Assembly: GCA_946902875.1 (NCBI GenBank) | Contig: OX336344.1 | Location: forward strand, 16,885,791-16,949,790 | Length of the DNA stretch: 64,000 bases | Direction: 5' to 3' | Source: Nematopogon swammerdamellus | Taxonomy: Eukaryota; Arthropoda; Insecta; Lepidoptera; Adelidae | In this document: piece after piece, positions 53,046 to 63,209 of the stretch | Numbering within the stretch: position 1 is the first letter of the stretch | Layout: each line of letters begins with the position of its first letter | The notes under the pieces: generated by a model | Databases searched by the model: none | Told to the model about the DNA's origin: nothing | Seen by the model: the letters and a program-made list of their open reading frames with translations, nothing else | Made by a program: the position numbers and the translations under genes

Positions 53046-53439
53046 TATAAATAAAAAGAAAAAAGTGCGGCAACAAAACGAAAACGTTTTTTTAAACGAA
53101 ATATTTTTTAAAGCAACTCAGTGACTATAGTCAATTATTTATTTCATATTTTTTTTTAATTTGCTAAACAATACTTATAGAATAATTATGATACTTGAAT
53201 TAATTAAAAAAACAAAATGTTCACATTTTGGGGTACCTTGTACTTCCCACCAGACTATAGACCTGCGTGTGACCGACAGACGGACAGACAGACAGACTAA
53301 GGGTTCCTTTTTTCGCCATTTTACGACGGGCCCCTTAAAAGTCGACATGACAAATGTTTTCCTATCCCACTTTTTTGGAATCTCAAAAACAGAAAGACGG
53401 TAAATACGAGTACCTACCCATTGTTCAAAATGTTATACA
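53046..53439. other. Unassigned, with a Rep-E scrap
   Basis: gaccgacagacggacagaca ... gggttcctttttt at 53268-53315 resembles a Rep-E2 part. No gene. Confidence 0.4.
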
Positions 53440-53441
53440 TA

Positions 53442-53841
53442 CAGGTTGACTGGAAATTCGATCTATTCTTTGAAAGAGGTTATACTAAAGGTTATTTGGA
53501 ACAATTTAACTCACATCAATGGGGGGTCGGAAATGAGCGGTTTCCGAAATATCGGGGTTTTAAGATTTTTTGTAAACGTAAAAGAAGTTGTAAAAAATAT
53601 ACTTTTTTTGGGGCACTCCATTGATATTTTTCTGAAAGCTGGTAAGCTACTAATCATTTCAAATAAAAATATCGGTCCAAAATTCTCAATATCTCAGAAA
53701 TAAAAGTGTTTTTTATATTTTTACGTAAATTTATATTTAAAAAAAAATTATGTAAAAAATACCAGTTGTTGATGTTAAATTGTTCCAAATAACTCTAGTA
53801 TAACCCCTTTCAAGGAATAGATCGAATTTCCAGTCACCCTG
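53442..53841. mobile_element. MITE flanked by TA (Tc1/mariner-like)
   Basis: caggttgactggaaattcga at the left; reversed right end cagggtgactggaaattcga. Arms of about 75 bp extend to tggaacaatttaac. TA stands at both outer ends. Two plus-strand frames inside (53421, 53446) are incidental. Confidence 0.8.
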
Positions 53842-54155
53842 TATTTAGATTGAACATTAGCATCTTGTACGTGCGAGTGAGACCGATCTCGAAACATTTC
53901 TAGTTCATAGTTTAACAATAAGCCAGAGCTAACTTCGGAACCTATCCAAAGCATTCAGTGTACTGTACTCAGCATATTGGAGGCTCTAGGATGACTGCGG
54001 CCAACTATTCCGATCAGTTTGTATGTACGCGTGTTCAACACCGCAAACATTATAGGAATTCGATCCAGAAAATTGTGGAAGCGCTCTGCTGCTTCAGAAA
54101 TAGGTACTTTTGGTAAGAAATCAAATCTTGGAGGATAAAATTTTTGTACATATTT
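53842..54155. other. Unassigned spacer
   Basis: Nothing recognised. Confidence 0.35.
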
Positions 54156-54348
54156 AGGTTGCCGTACCACTTACGGAACCCTAGATGCTTAAGCATACAA
54201 CATGTCTGTCTGACTGTCTGTCTGTCCGTCCGTCCGTCTGCCCGGCTGTATCTTTGGAACCGTAATAGCTAGCCGGTTGAAATTTTCATAGAATATATTC
54301 TGTTATTATGGCGGATACAAAATTGAAAAAGTAAAAAATGAAGGTTCA

Positions 54349-56910
54349 CATCGCGCCGATCTCCACTTAGGTGCCGCCTATGTTCCGGGTGGACAATCTA
54401 ACCAGTCCCAAAATTTGAAAAATATAATGGAGATTACTTCTCATATAGCCTCAAATGTCCAAAATAACCACATTATGTTAATTGGTGATTTCAACCTCCC
54501 TTTTATCAAATGGACGGATGAAGGTCCAATTTACTTGAAACGCGGGCCAACCGAGATTCAATGTGCAGGTCAATCTTTTGTTGCTCATCTGACAGCTCTA
54601 GGGCTGCTACAAAATAATCTCATTCCAAATTCACATAATAACATATTAGACTTAATATTTAGTAATTTCGCTATAGAAATAATGAAGTGCGCTCCTATTG
54701 TTCGCGAGGATATTTATCACCCTACCGTATCAATAGATGCGAGCGATATTTTAGTAAGGCCACTAATTGAGGCGCCTTCCACTCAAATCAAATTTTTCAA
54801 AGGTAATTACCCTGAAATAAATATGTTTTTATCTCAGATAGATTGGGACGTGTTATTGAATGTAGGTACGGTGGAGGACTCGGTGAACGCTTTCTACGAG
54901 CAAATATTTAAAAGTATAAAAGAATATATTCCTACCACTAATAAATCGACCTCTCATCGTTATCCAGTCTGGTACAGCCGGGCGCTGATTAAAATAATTC
55001 GAGAAAAAACCAAGGTGCATGCTCGTTGGAAGCGTTTTCAGAATCCTGTAGATTACGATGAATTTTCGTTACTTAGAAAGAGATTTCATCGAGTCGAGAA
55101 GGAATGTTACGGTAAATTCGTTAAACTAGCCCAAATTTTAATAAAAAAAGAGCCCAAAAAATTATGGTCGTACGTTAAATCAAAACGAGGAGGTTCAGCA
55201 TACCCCGTTAGTTTGACTTACGGACAAACCTCACACTCTGAAGGCCCAGATATTGTCAATGGTTTTAATGCATTTTTCCACAGTATGTTTAGCCAACCGA
55301 GCTCGACGGCTCAACCTGTTGATGTAGACCTGCCGCTGCCCGCGCTTGGTGATCTCGGTCACATTCACACCTTAGTAATACTTCCAGAAATTGTATTAAA
55401 ACTACTACGTAATATTGATGCATCCAAAGGTGCTGGTAGTGACAGGGTTCACCCTCTATACATAGTTAAATGCGCCCATAATTTAGCTTACCCACTCAGT
55501 ATATTATTTAATAGATCACTCCACGAAGGAATATGTCCTAAAATCTGGAAAGAAGCACATATCATACCAATTCATAAAAAGGGACCAAAAACTAAAATTG
55601 AAAATTATAGGCCCATCTCGATTTTGAATACATTCAGCAAAATTTTCGAAAAGATAATTTATGACAACATCTATCCTATAATATCCCGTGGCGTAAGTGA
55701 GCATCAACATGGTTTTCTGAAACGACGTTCCACAACTACAAACCTAGCTCAATTTTCCCACTATGTGTTCCACCATATGGACAAAGGGAAACAGGTTGAT
55801 GTGATCTACACGGACTTTGAAAAGGCTTTTGACCGTGTGGATCATATCATTCTCTTGTCAAAACTAGACAGGCTTGGAATACATGGTGACTTGTTACGCT
55901 GGATCAAGTCGTACCTGTCGAATCGATCTCAAGCGGTGGTTCTTGGTGGATACAAATCTAACTTCGTAGGAATTCCTTCAGGAGTCCCCCAGGGATCGCA
56001 TCTAGGCCCCTTGTTTTATAATGCCTATCTCTACGATATATACACTTGTTTTCAGCACGCTAAGCATCTCCTTTACGCTGACGATACTAAAATATATCTG
56101 GAGATGGGTAATGTTACGGACTGTACAAGGTTGCAAAGTGATTTGGATCGTCTTTCGCGGTACTACAAACAAAACAGAATTACAGTAAATATAAACAAAT
56201 GTCAGATAATAACTTTCACACGTAGCAAATGCCCTATCGAATTTAAGTACACAATTGACGACGCTCCACTCGAAAGAGTCAAGCTTGTTCGAGATCTTGG
56301 TGTTTATCTAGACAGCAAATTAACCCTTGGGGAACACATTGACATAATAACGAATAAAGCCTTTAAAAATCTTGGATTTGTGCTGCGTGTGAGTCAATCC
56401 TTCACAGATCTAACCTGCACAAAATCGATATATTTTGCATACGTTCGAAGCGTCCTTGAATATGCTAGTAATGTATGGTCCCCGCAATACAAGGTATATA
56501 AAGAAAAAATCGAACATATTCAAGAACGCTTCATCAAACATATTAATTACCGCGAGAGGCGATCGTTTCCCTCCTACTTTGACAGCTGTAAACACTACAA
56601 AATGTTACCCCTCGACAGGAGATCTCTGCTGGACATGTTGCTGCTGCACGACGTGGAGCGAGGAACTGTGGACTCTCCGGCTCTGGTGGAGATGCTTGGG
56701 CTGCACGTGCCCGGTCGACGCACACGTCACACCGCTGCCTACCTATATAGTGTACCCCCGTGCCGCACGAACTATTCCCAAAACTCTGTCCTCACTCGTT
56801 TAGCCAGAACATACAATAGAGACTTTAGCAACATTGATCCCTATCTCCATAACAAATCGGTATTTAAGAAGCACATAGTGTCTGGAATTTTAAACCCGAC
56901 GTACGACTAG
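54349..56910 (+). CDS. LINE ORF2: partial endonuclease plus reverse transcriptase
   Basis: The frame is open from the truncation point to the TAG at 56908-56910, about 853 codons; no initiator is present because the 5' end is missing. Residues counted from the TTG codon at 54415: GDFN at 24-27 is the C-terminal part of an APE-type endonuclease (Asp and Asn of the DxN catalytic pair). The RT follows: FEKAFDRVDH at about 466-475 (motif A, catalytic Asp), GVPQGS at about 523-528, YADD at about 553-556 (motif C, both catalytic Asp present). The tail has YVRSVLEYASNVWSP and a WSP-x-Y context typical of the Jockey/CR1 group. No internal stops or frameshifts, so the RT is probably intact, but without its N-terminus this copy cannot be autonomous. 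Confidence 0.9.
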   Translation, partial: HRADLHLGAAYVPGGQSNQSQNLKNIMEITSHIASNVQNNHIMLIGDFNLPFIKWTDEGPIYLKRGPTEIQCAGQSFVAHLTALGLLQNNLIPNSHNNILDLIFSNFAIEIMKCAPIVREDIYHPTVSIDASDILVRPLIEAPSTQIKFFKGNYPEINMFLSQIDWDVLLNVGTVEDSVNAFYEQIFKSIKEYIPTTNKSTSHRYPVWYSRALIKIIREKTKVHARWKRFQNPVDYDEFSLLRKRFHRVEKECYGKFVKLAQILIKKEPKKLWSYVKSKRGGSAYPVSLTYGQTSHSEGPDIVNGFNAFFHSMFSQPSSTAQPVDVDLPLPALGDLGHIHTLVILPEIVLKLLRNIDASKGAGSDRVHPLYIVKCAHNLAYPLSILFNRSLHEGICPKIWKEAHIIPIHKKGPKTKIENYRPISILNTFSKIFEKIIYDNIYPIISRGVSEHQHGFLKRRSTTTNLAQFSHYVFHHMDKGKQVDVIYTDFEKAFDRVDHIILLSKLDRLGIHGDLLRWIKSYLSNRSQAVVLGGYKSNFVGIPSGVPQGSHLGPLFYNAYLYDIYTCFQHAKHLLYADDTKIYLEMGNVTDCTRLQSDLDRLSRYYKQNRITVNINKCQIITFTRSKCPIEFKYTIDDAPLERVKLVRDLGVYLDSKLTLGEHIDIITNKAFKNLGFVLRVSQSFTDLTCTKSIYFAYVRSVLEYASNVWSPQYKVYKEKIEHIQERFIKHINYRERRSFPSYFDSCKHYKMLPLDRRSLLDMLLLHDVERGTVDSPALVEMLGLHVPGRRTRHTAAYLYSVPPCRTNYSQNSVLTRLARTYNRDFSNIDPYLHNKSVFKKHIVSGILNPTYD

Positions 56911-56944
56911 GGCAAGAAATAAATAAAAAAAAAATAATAATAAT

Positions 56945-57066
56945 AATCACACACACACACACTCTCTCCTACACACACACACACCCTCACCCTCTCACAC
57001 ACGCACACACCCTTACACACACACACACACACACACCCTCACACACACCCTCACACACACACACCC
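56945..57066 (+). repeat. (CA)n-rich microsatellite in the LINE 3' UTR
   Basis: Runs of acacac broken by cctcac and ctctcc. It lies between the stop codon and the UTR segment shared with 48640-48880. That copy starts just after this point. Confidence 0.85.
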
Positions 57067-57697
57067 TGGTAGCTAAAAATATTTGTTGCAAAATATATTG
57101 TTGTAAAAATGTGTTAATTTCATCCTTTGTTTTGTTTAGTACCTATGCATCTGTCTGTATGTAGAACAAAATACGGTTCTAATCAGTGAAATCTATAATT
57201 TGCTTTGTTTTTTGTATAAATAATGTTAGTTATATTCTAAATGTAATGCTGTTGATTTCGTTAACATTAAATAAATAAATAAATAAATAAATACAAGAAA
57301 CGTGTTTTTTATGGCTTTGTTATGTTTTTTTTTTGGTGCGGAAACCTCGGTGCGCGTCCAGTCCGACTCGCACTTGGCCCGTTTTTTTTTTGGAGCGGGT
57401 TTAGATACTGACAGGCGACGGAGGGGGGAGGGGGGAGAAGGGGAAGGGGGGAGCTTGGTGTATCGATTTATGATCCCCCCCCCCCCCCCCCCCATACATA
57501 GTACCTCCAAACAATGGGGGGCATACAAAGTACCTCCAAAAAAGGAACGAAAATGAGAAATGAAGCATATAAAGCAATGAAAGGAGCAGAAAAAGTTTTT
57601 AGTTATTTGCCTCCCCCCGCCCCTCTCCAAAAAAAAAAATTCAAACGCATAAAAAAACTCATTACCTAATTACGATTGCCTCTTCTCCGGCGCTGCG

Positions 57698-58013
57698 GGA
57701 AGTGCAGCCCCTCCGTACTTGCGTAACAAAGAGCAGGCACTCATAGGCGACCAGTACCCTAATCACGAGATTACGATTACTACGCTACGCACGCTACAAC
57801 GTGTTATCCGCATCATTTTGTATGGAGAAGCGAAGTTCGCAAATCTATCACTAGAGGCGCTGCTCCGTTTCTCCATACAAAATGATGCGGAGAACACGGC
57901 GGCGTAGCGTGCGTAGCGTAGTAATCGTAATCTCGTGATTAGGGTACTGCCTCAGCCGCTACGGCTCACACGGGCGCCTGCGCTTTGTTACAGCGGACGG
58001 GGGCTGCACTTCC
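57698..58013. mobile_element. MITE nested in Rep-X
   Basis: ggaagtgcagcccc at the left and ggggctgcacttcc at the right, with further pairing through taacaaag-gcaggc. Absent from the corresponding place in Rep-X copy 1 (between gcgctgggg and cactctaga, reversed). Confidence 0.65.
57754..57947. mobile_element. Foldback MITE, copy 2, innermost layer
   Basis: Same arms as 5614-5811 (gtaccctaatcacgagatt ... tccgcatcattttgtatgg), with an acgattac insertion and the central spacer in the opposite orientation. Confidence 0.75.
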
Positions 58014-58233
58014 TCCGCGCCTCCGGCACTCTAGGGAATAGCCATACTAACAGGTTATTTCGGGGCGGTGAATTTCGTATTTCCGCAAAGTCTGACCAGT
58101 GATCTGTTAAAATTTAAAAAAAAAATCTCGAAAAGTATTGATCTCCTCGGGCTAATTCTTTCACTAGGTTCTTCTAACATCCTAAACTACAGGATATAAC
58201 TACCAGCAATTTGCTATCAAACCTGCCATTAAC

Positions 58234-58610
58234 TAAAACTCACTCTTATTTTGTTTGTCTTGTTACATGTTTGTAAAAAATTGCCAGCCGGGGCAAAAGC
58301 AATACTGATGCATGCACTACACAAGGCAGTTTATACCAGCACCAACTCATCGAACTGCGATGTGCATTAACTGCGTGAAAGCCAATCACACAGAGAATGG
58401 CCTCCCGAAATCTGATTAGGGGCCATTTCGGATACCGCGCTCGGTCGATGATGGCTTTTGTAAACGTGAGACATGTATATTATTGTAGTTACTGTACTGA
58501 TTGGTCAACCTGCCAGCGGACTAACTGGCAAGGCTATCTGTTGGGTAATCTGTTACGCGATTAGTTTTGTTACTAGTTATTGTACATTAGTTTCAGCCGT
58601 GCTTTAAATA
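58234..58610. other. Unassigned sequence
   Basis: Nothing recognised. Confidence 0.35.
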
Positions 58611-58647
58611 AAATTACCCCCACTGTGTATCTCCTCGTGCAGTACTG

Positions 58648-58975
58648 TGCGAGGCCGGTACTTTAAAAGAATAACCCCACTGCGTCTCTCCCCGTGCATG
58701 TCGTAAAAGGCGACTAAGGGATAAGGACGAGATGCCGTGCAAAGGGGCGACAGGTTTGCCACCTCTCACCTTGGCGCGGTCCTTCCACCGAGTAGTAAAG
58801 AAGCAGGTGGGTCTTTGTGCCTTACTTGCTGTTTGATAGTTATCTCGTCCGAATACTTTGCTAAACGTGGTGGTCGATGTTGTGTTGCAATTTTCCAGAG
58901 TTCTTGCAGCACAACACCGATTACTCTGATTACCCTGATTTTCCGAATACAGCGTGTGTGGTATGTATATATGTT
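58648..58975 (+). mobile_element. SINE-B copy, near full length
   Basis: gaggccggtactttaaaaga, ccactgcgtctctccccgtg, catgtcgtaaaaggcgacta, tgccttacttgctgtttgat, cttgcagcacaacaccgatt and gtgtgtggtatgtatatat. A duplicated start (actgtgtatctcctcgtgca) precedes it at 58619. Confidence 0.85.
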
Positions 58976-59039
58976 AAAAATCCGACACCAGAAACTTTCA
59001 CCGCTTCTTCAAATAAGTAATATTATGAGAGAGTTGTGT

Positions 59040-59110
59040 TTGTGAGATTTTGATGCTTGGACGTTGTATGAGAGGAGTGTGTGTGAGGATGTGTGTGTGT
59101 GTGTGTCTGA
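59040..59110. repeat. (TG)n-rich stretch
   Basis: gagtgtgtgtgaggatgtgt followed by a pure tg run. Confidence 0.6.
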
Positions 59111-59274
59111 TTTAGCTTCCTCGTTATGCTTGTAAGCAATTGGGTATTTTTATCGGTCTGCTACTGCTAATTCAGCCAACATATTTTTATGTCATCCCAG
59201 TACGGTGACTAGGGAGCGGCAGCGGCTTGCGATGATCACAGACCCAAAAAAAAAATATCGGTGGTTTATTTTTC

Positions 59275-59582
59275 TACACACATACATACCATCACGCTAT
59301 ATCCCGACAATTGAGTTAAGCAGTAATGTTGTGCTGCAAAAACTTGGGTGAATTACAACACAAAACCGACCACCCAGTTTAGCGAAGTATTAGGACAAGA
59401 TTTTTTTTTTATGGAAAGATAACTTATAAGCAGCAAGTAAGGCACTAAGACAGTTGACAGACCTGCTGCATGACTTTAGAACGAGGAGGCTAAACTGTCG
59501 CCCTTTAGCACGGCTTTTAGACGCCTTATACGACATGCACGGGAAGGGATGCAGTGGGCCTTCCAGTCCGACACGGTACCGA
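59275..59582 (-). mobile_element. SINE-B copy
   Basis: acacatacataccatcacgc, tatcccgacaattgagttaa, ttgtgctgcaaaaacttggg, aagcagcaagtaaggcacta and gtcgccctttagcacggctt. It abuts an RTE 3' end in the same orientation, which makes the shared tails easy to compare. Confidence 0.8.
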
Positions 59583-59589
59583 TTTCTCT

Positions 59590-60120
59590 TATTTTTCTTT
59601 TTATTACATACATAGCGTCACGCCTTTTTCCCGGTGGGGTAGGCAGAGACAACGGATCTCCACGTGCCACGATCCTGACACACCTCTGCCGCCTCTTCCA
59701 CTCCCATAATGTTCTTCATGCATGCTCGTCGGTTACGGGTACTACGCACTTGCCCCTTTTCGAGCACATGCCCGATTTGGTCCAGGTACGTGCGTCTAGG
59801 GGGACCCTTCTCGACTCTTCCACTCACATTTGCTTCATACATTTCTTTCGTTAGTCTCCTATCATCCATTCTTCCAACATGACCGAACCACCGAAGCATC
59901 CCTTTCTCAATCCTTGTCACTATATCTTCTTTCAGCCCACAGCAATGTCGCACTACTCTATCTTTCATTATAACTCCACACATACTCCTCAACGCGCGCA
60001 TTTCCACAGCATTTATCCTGCTTTCATGCTTCGTCTGCCATGCCCAACTTTCACTCCCGTACATAAGCGTAGGGGCCAGCACTCTAGCATGGACAGCCAA
60101 ACGTGCCCTAGTTGACATGC
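59590..60120 (-). pseudogene. RTE-type LINE, 3' end of ORF and UTR
   Basis: Minus strand 60118-59618 encodes the C-terminal part of an RTE-type ORF: TRARLAVHARVLAPTLMYGS, KHESRINAVEMRALRSMCGV, GLKEDIVTRIEKGMLRWFGH, VGRMDDRRLTKEMYE, RRACMKNIMGVEEAAEVCQD and WRSVVSAYPTGKKA-stop. I recognise this as the tail of a lepidopteran RTE family, different from that at 1934, 39270 and 50270. The frame is open over this span. The 3' UTR is short (aaggcgtgacgctatgtatg) and ends in a T/A-rich tail. Truncated 5' at about 60120; no catalytic residues remain. Confidence 0.8.
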
Positions 60121-61012
60121 TTTGGCTGCTCATAATAGCGTGCAACGCCCCATTCACTTGGTTATTATTATTGTTGAAATATACTTTACCAGTAGACATG
60201 TACAGACGATTTATCTTTCATCCCACGCAAGGTGCATGCAAGCTTCACGTGCCAAGTTTTCCACGAAGAGCGGTACCAAGTCCAATATCACATTCGCAAG
60301 AATTATTCTTTTTAATTTAGCAAATTAACGCAACGCTCTGTTGAGAAGTGGATTTCATCGCGGCAAGTAATTTATTTTCGTATTTATGAGGCAATAAAGG
60401 TAATGAATATAAATTTTAATATTCTCTGTACATTTTCGCCCGGTGGCCGAATGCTTTCCCACTTGAGGTATTTCTACGATGCCCAAGACTGGTGCTTATG
60501 TTGCCTTTCGAAATTCTGCTGGACTGAGTAACATTTATACATTTTACGGTATAGGTACCCGAGACAGATTTGTTTATTAGTTTCTGTGAGAATTTATTAT
60601 AAATTTCTATTGATCTTCTGTACGTTATCTTCTGTCTTCTGTATCTTTGTTAGTGTTTTTGTGTGAAATAAAGTATTTCTATTCTATTCTATACTATTTA
60701 CAGATTTTTTTATTAGTTTTCGAAAACATCCCCATTGTTTGGGCTCGATTGTAATAAAATGAGGTATGGTTCAAAAAATTTGTTATATTTTTCTTTATCA
60801 AACTGTGAAATATCAACCCAATCCTTAATCTAGAAAACGAGAAATCTTAAAAAACGTATAAAAAACGATTACGATTAAACTTAAAATCCATAAATCTACA
60901 TAAGTACATGATTTTAAACATTTAAAAATAAAAACGCTAGCACCAAATGAATAACTCAATTAAAGTAATTAAATCCATTACAATTAACATTTTACAGTAA
61001 AAAAAACAACCA
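60121..61012. other. Unassigned AT-rich sequence
   Basis: ttattattattgttgaaata follows the RTE truncation point. gaaataaagtatttctattctattc near 60665 resembles a LINE 3' end. No gene. Confidence 0.4.
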
Positions 61013-61014
61013 AA

Positions 61015-61060
61015 GATGTAGGTGATATAGCCAACCGTGTCAGATTCCATAAAAAAAAGT
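61015..61060 (+). mobile_element. SINE-A 3' fragment
   Basis: gatgtaggtgatatagccaa then gtcagattccataaaaaaaa. Confidence 0.7.
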
Positions 61061-61412
61061 GGTTACATAACCTCACTTTTACTAAATCTATAAAAACTCT
61101 GCTCTCAGATTTCCAAAATCTGCTGAAATTTCAGTGAAGATTTAATAGTATTTAGGCTATTAATTGACACAATTTTCATCTTTTTACAATCGGGCCCAAT
61201 ATTGTATGAAAACGTATCCGTCTCCTCGTTGCAGTGATGGAAAAATGTGAGTAAACCAGAACAGGAAAAAAGGTGAAGTGTCGTGAGTTACCCGACCGAA
61301 GCGAAGCTTCTTACGCTTTGTATAAGTATATCCAATCTAACCAGCTCCTTGGCTTTATTCTCAGAATTACAAAAGGCTTTAAGAGACCTCATAGCATAAT
61401 ATATTTATTAAC
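61061..61412. other. Unassigned sequence
   Basis: Nothing recognised. Confidence 0.35.
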
Positions 61413-61620
61413 CGACTTCCAAAAAAGGAGGAGGTTCTCAATTCGTCTGTATGTTTTTATTTTTTTTATTTTTTTGTATGTTTGTAACACGATTTCTCCG
61501 TCAATTGAGGGCCGATTTAGAAAATTCTTTTTTTGTTAGTTAGGTCATACTTCCGAGGTGGTCCCATTTAAATTTTATCGAAATTGGTTCAGTGGTTTTC
61601 GAAAAATCAGCATAATACTA
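61413..61620 (+). mobile_element. Rep-G copy
   Basis: accgacttccaaaaaaggag, gttctcaattcgtctgtatg, atttctccgtcaattgaggg, ccgaggtggtcccatttaaa and tggttcagtggttttcgaaa. A widespread animal repeat by recall. A 35-bp unit (tatggtgtgtggttaccttc) is duplicated just downstream at 61620 and 61690. Confidence 0.6.
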
Positions 61621-62075
61621 TGGTGTGTGGTTACCTTCAGCAAAACTTGTGATGTGGTCGTTTTCGGCAATTTTCAGTTTGATAAATTAGTATGGTGTGT
61701 GGTTACCTTCAGCAAAACTTTTGTGATGTGGACTTATTCAGCAATTTGCAGTCTGACACATATGGCGAATAATTCTGTACCACTTCAATCTATTTCGATT
61801 ATTCGATTTCGATTATTCTTTTTTATGTAATAATATTACTAAAAAGAATGAAATAAAAACTGTTTTAAAAAATATTAAACCGATTTCCAAAAAACAAAAA
61901 AAAAAGAACTAAAAAGTATTAAATACCTAATATTTTGAAATTTTCTCTGTCCTGTTGAAATACATGAATCGATATACTAGTGATACATATTCGGACCCTT
62001 GTTTCATGAATATTCTAAATTTGAAATTTTTTATCTTTTCCGACCGGCCAGGTGCGCTTAATTTATTATGGTACG
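61621..62075. other. Unassigned sequence
   Basis: Contains the duplicated unit named above and AT-rich spacer. No gene. Confidence 0.35.
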
Positions 62076-62118
62076 AGCAAAGAGTTTGTATTACGTCGGC
62101 GACGTAATTCAAACTCTT
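62076..62118. repeat. Near-perfect palindrome
   Basis: aaagagtttgtattacgtc faces gacgtaattcaaactcttt with one internal mismatch. Both sides adjoin ggtacgag. Confidence 0.8.
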
Positions 62119-62249
62119 TGGGTACGAGTACCATCGAGCTGGTCTGATGATGGAGACAGAAGGTGGCCATAGGAACTCCTAAACTACACATGATAAACCC
62201 ATCGTGTTTGGGCTCGTTGCATTTGTCTTCACGAGCAATTTACTTTAGA

Positions 62250-62425
62250 CCTAAGAGATTCTCAATTCGACGGTATGTTTTCTTTTTTTGGATCTTTGTT
62301 ACGCGATTACTCCGTCAATTGTGGGCCGATTTTGAAAATTCTTTTTTTTTTTTATTTGAAAGGGGATAACCCTGAGGTTGTTGAAGTGAAAACTTCTTTA
62401 GCGGCGCTTGGCACTTTTTAGGTGG
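62250..62425 (+). mobile_element. Rep-G copy, partial
   Basis: gattctcaattcgacggtat, gcgattactccgtcaattgt, gggccgattttgaaaattct and ttctttagcggcgcttggca. Confidence 0.55.
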
Positions 62426-62548
62426 GTAAAAAATGTATAATTCGCGACATCGCGTCAGCGTCATTTTTAAAATGAAACCTTAAGTCATTGCATTAAGGGT
62501 TAAGTTAGAGTGGCACGGGATCTGCCGGCACTCCCGGAGTGCAACTGT

Positions 62549-62752
62549 TCAGTAGGGTTCGGTAACACGTTTATGTCTGTCCATTCTACTAAGTTCTGCA
62601 AAATGAATGTAGGGTTCCGTAACAAATGCATGTCTGTCTTTTCTACTAAATTTTACAATTTTCAACCAAGGTCCTCCGACGGTTATTTTATAATAAAAGT
62701 AGGGTTCCGTAACACGTTTATGTCTGTCCATTCTACTAAGTTCTGCAACATC
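62549..62752. repeat. ~50-bp unit in three copies
   Basis: gtagggttccgtaacacgtt ... catgtctgtc/tatgtctgtc ... ttctactaagttctgcaa occurs at about 62553, 62610 and 62698. The third runs straight into SINE-A. Confidence 0.8.
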
Positions 62753-63104
62753 ACCTACAACGTCCGTGATGTCAGCCCATAACACCGGGTAAACTAAGTG
62801 CCATGTCAGTGCTTCCCCCTTTGATCGTGCTGACTACACTGAACTGGTCGGAAAACACAAACTATTTACATAGCCGTTTCGACCGACGTTTAATTCAGTG
62901 CGGTGGTATCAACCCGGGCAGGTTAAAGCCTACCACCAAGTAAGATTAGGAGGGAAGGGACTTACAGTTTTACGAGGAATCCGAACCTCGGTCAGCCTCC
63001 AACGGTCAGCGGTCACCCATCCAAGTACTGACCGCACCCAGCGTTGCTTAACATTCAATAGCGACAGTTGACTGTCTGCACCACTGAGCTATCGAAGCTG
63101 ACGT
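62749..63104 (-). mobile_element. SINE-A copy with complete head
   Basis: From acatcacctacaacgtccgt to gagctatcgaagctgacg. The hybrid head is reversed at 62995-63104 (cacccatccaagtactgacc; agcgttgcttaacattcaat; ccactgagctatcg). The A-tail end is missing, replaced by the triplicated unit. Confidence 0.85.
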
Positions 63105-63149
63105 GGTCCTATTTTAATTGGGTCAAGATCGGATTGGAAAGCGAGGCGG

Positions 63150-63183
63150 AATCGCGAGGCCGAAGGCCGAGCGATTCCGCCGA
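63150..63183. repeat. GC-rich hairpin
   Basis: ggcggaatcgc and gcgattccgcc around gaggccgaaggccga. Confidence 0.7.
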
Positions 63184-63209
63184 GTACATTAATAGCAAAA
63201 AATTACTAA

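Larger units (their letters stand above)
54347..57285 (+). mobile_element. 5'-truncated non-LTR retrotransposon (Jockey/CR1 group)
   Basis: About 2.9 kb. It starts inside the endonuclease domain, carries the complete rest of the ORF, a (CA)n-containing 3' UTR and a final (AAAT)n tail ending about 57285. The interrupted host repeat (Rep-E) fixes both boundaries to within a few bases. The intact frame and the near-identical 3' UTR copy at 48640 indicate recent activity. Confidence 0.88.
54156..57392 (+). mobile_element. Rep-E copy split by the LINE
   Basis: Left part 54156-54346: cacttacggaaccctagatg, the gtctgtctgt tract, gtatctttggaaccgtaata, agccggttgaaattttcat and ttattatggcggataca. Right part from 57286: atacaagaaacgtgttttt, cggaaacctcggtgcgcgtc and gactcgcacttggcccgttt. 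Confidence 0.7.
57398..58233. mobile_element. Rep-X copy 2, interrupted
   Basis: Inverted relative to 2668-3203. Outer ends tttagatactgacaggcgac and, at the right, aacctgccattaactaaaac. The C-run is at 57473-57494. A nested MITE sits at 57698-58013. Confidence 0.7.

Noticed and set aside
54415..54417. TTG at 54415 as the true start of the LINE ORF
   Set aside because: The same frame is open upstream to the truncation at ~54347 with endonuclease-like residues (HLGAAYVPGG), so the apparent start is only where the copy was cut.
57226..57630. 134-codon minus-strand protein
   Set aside because: It spans LINE tail, Rep-E and the poly-C region of Rep-X; proline runs come from the C-tract.
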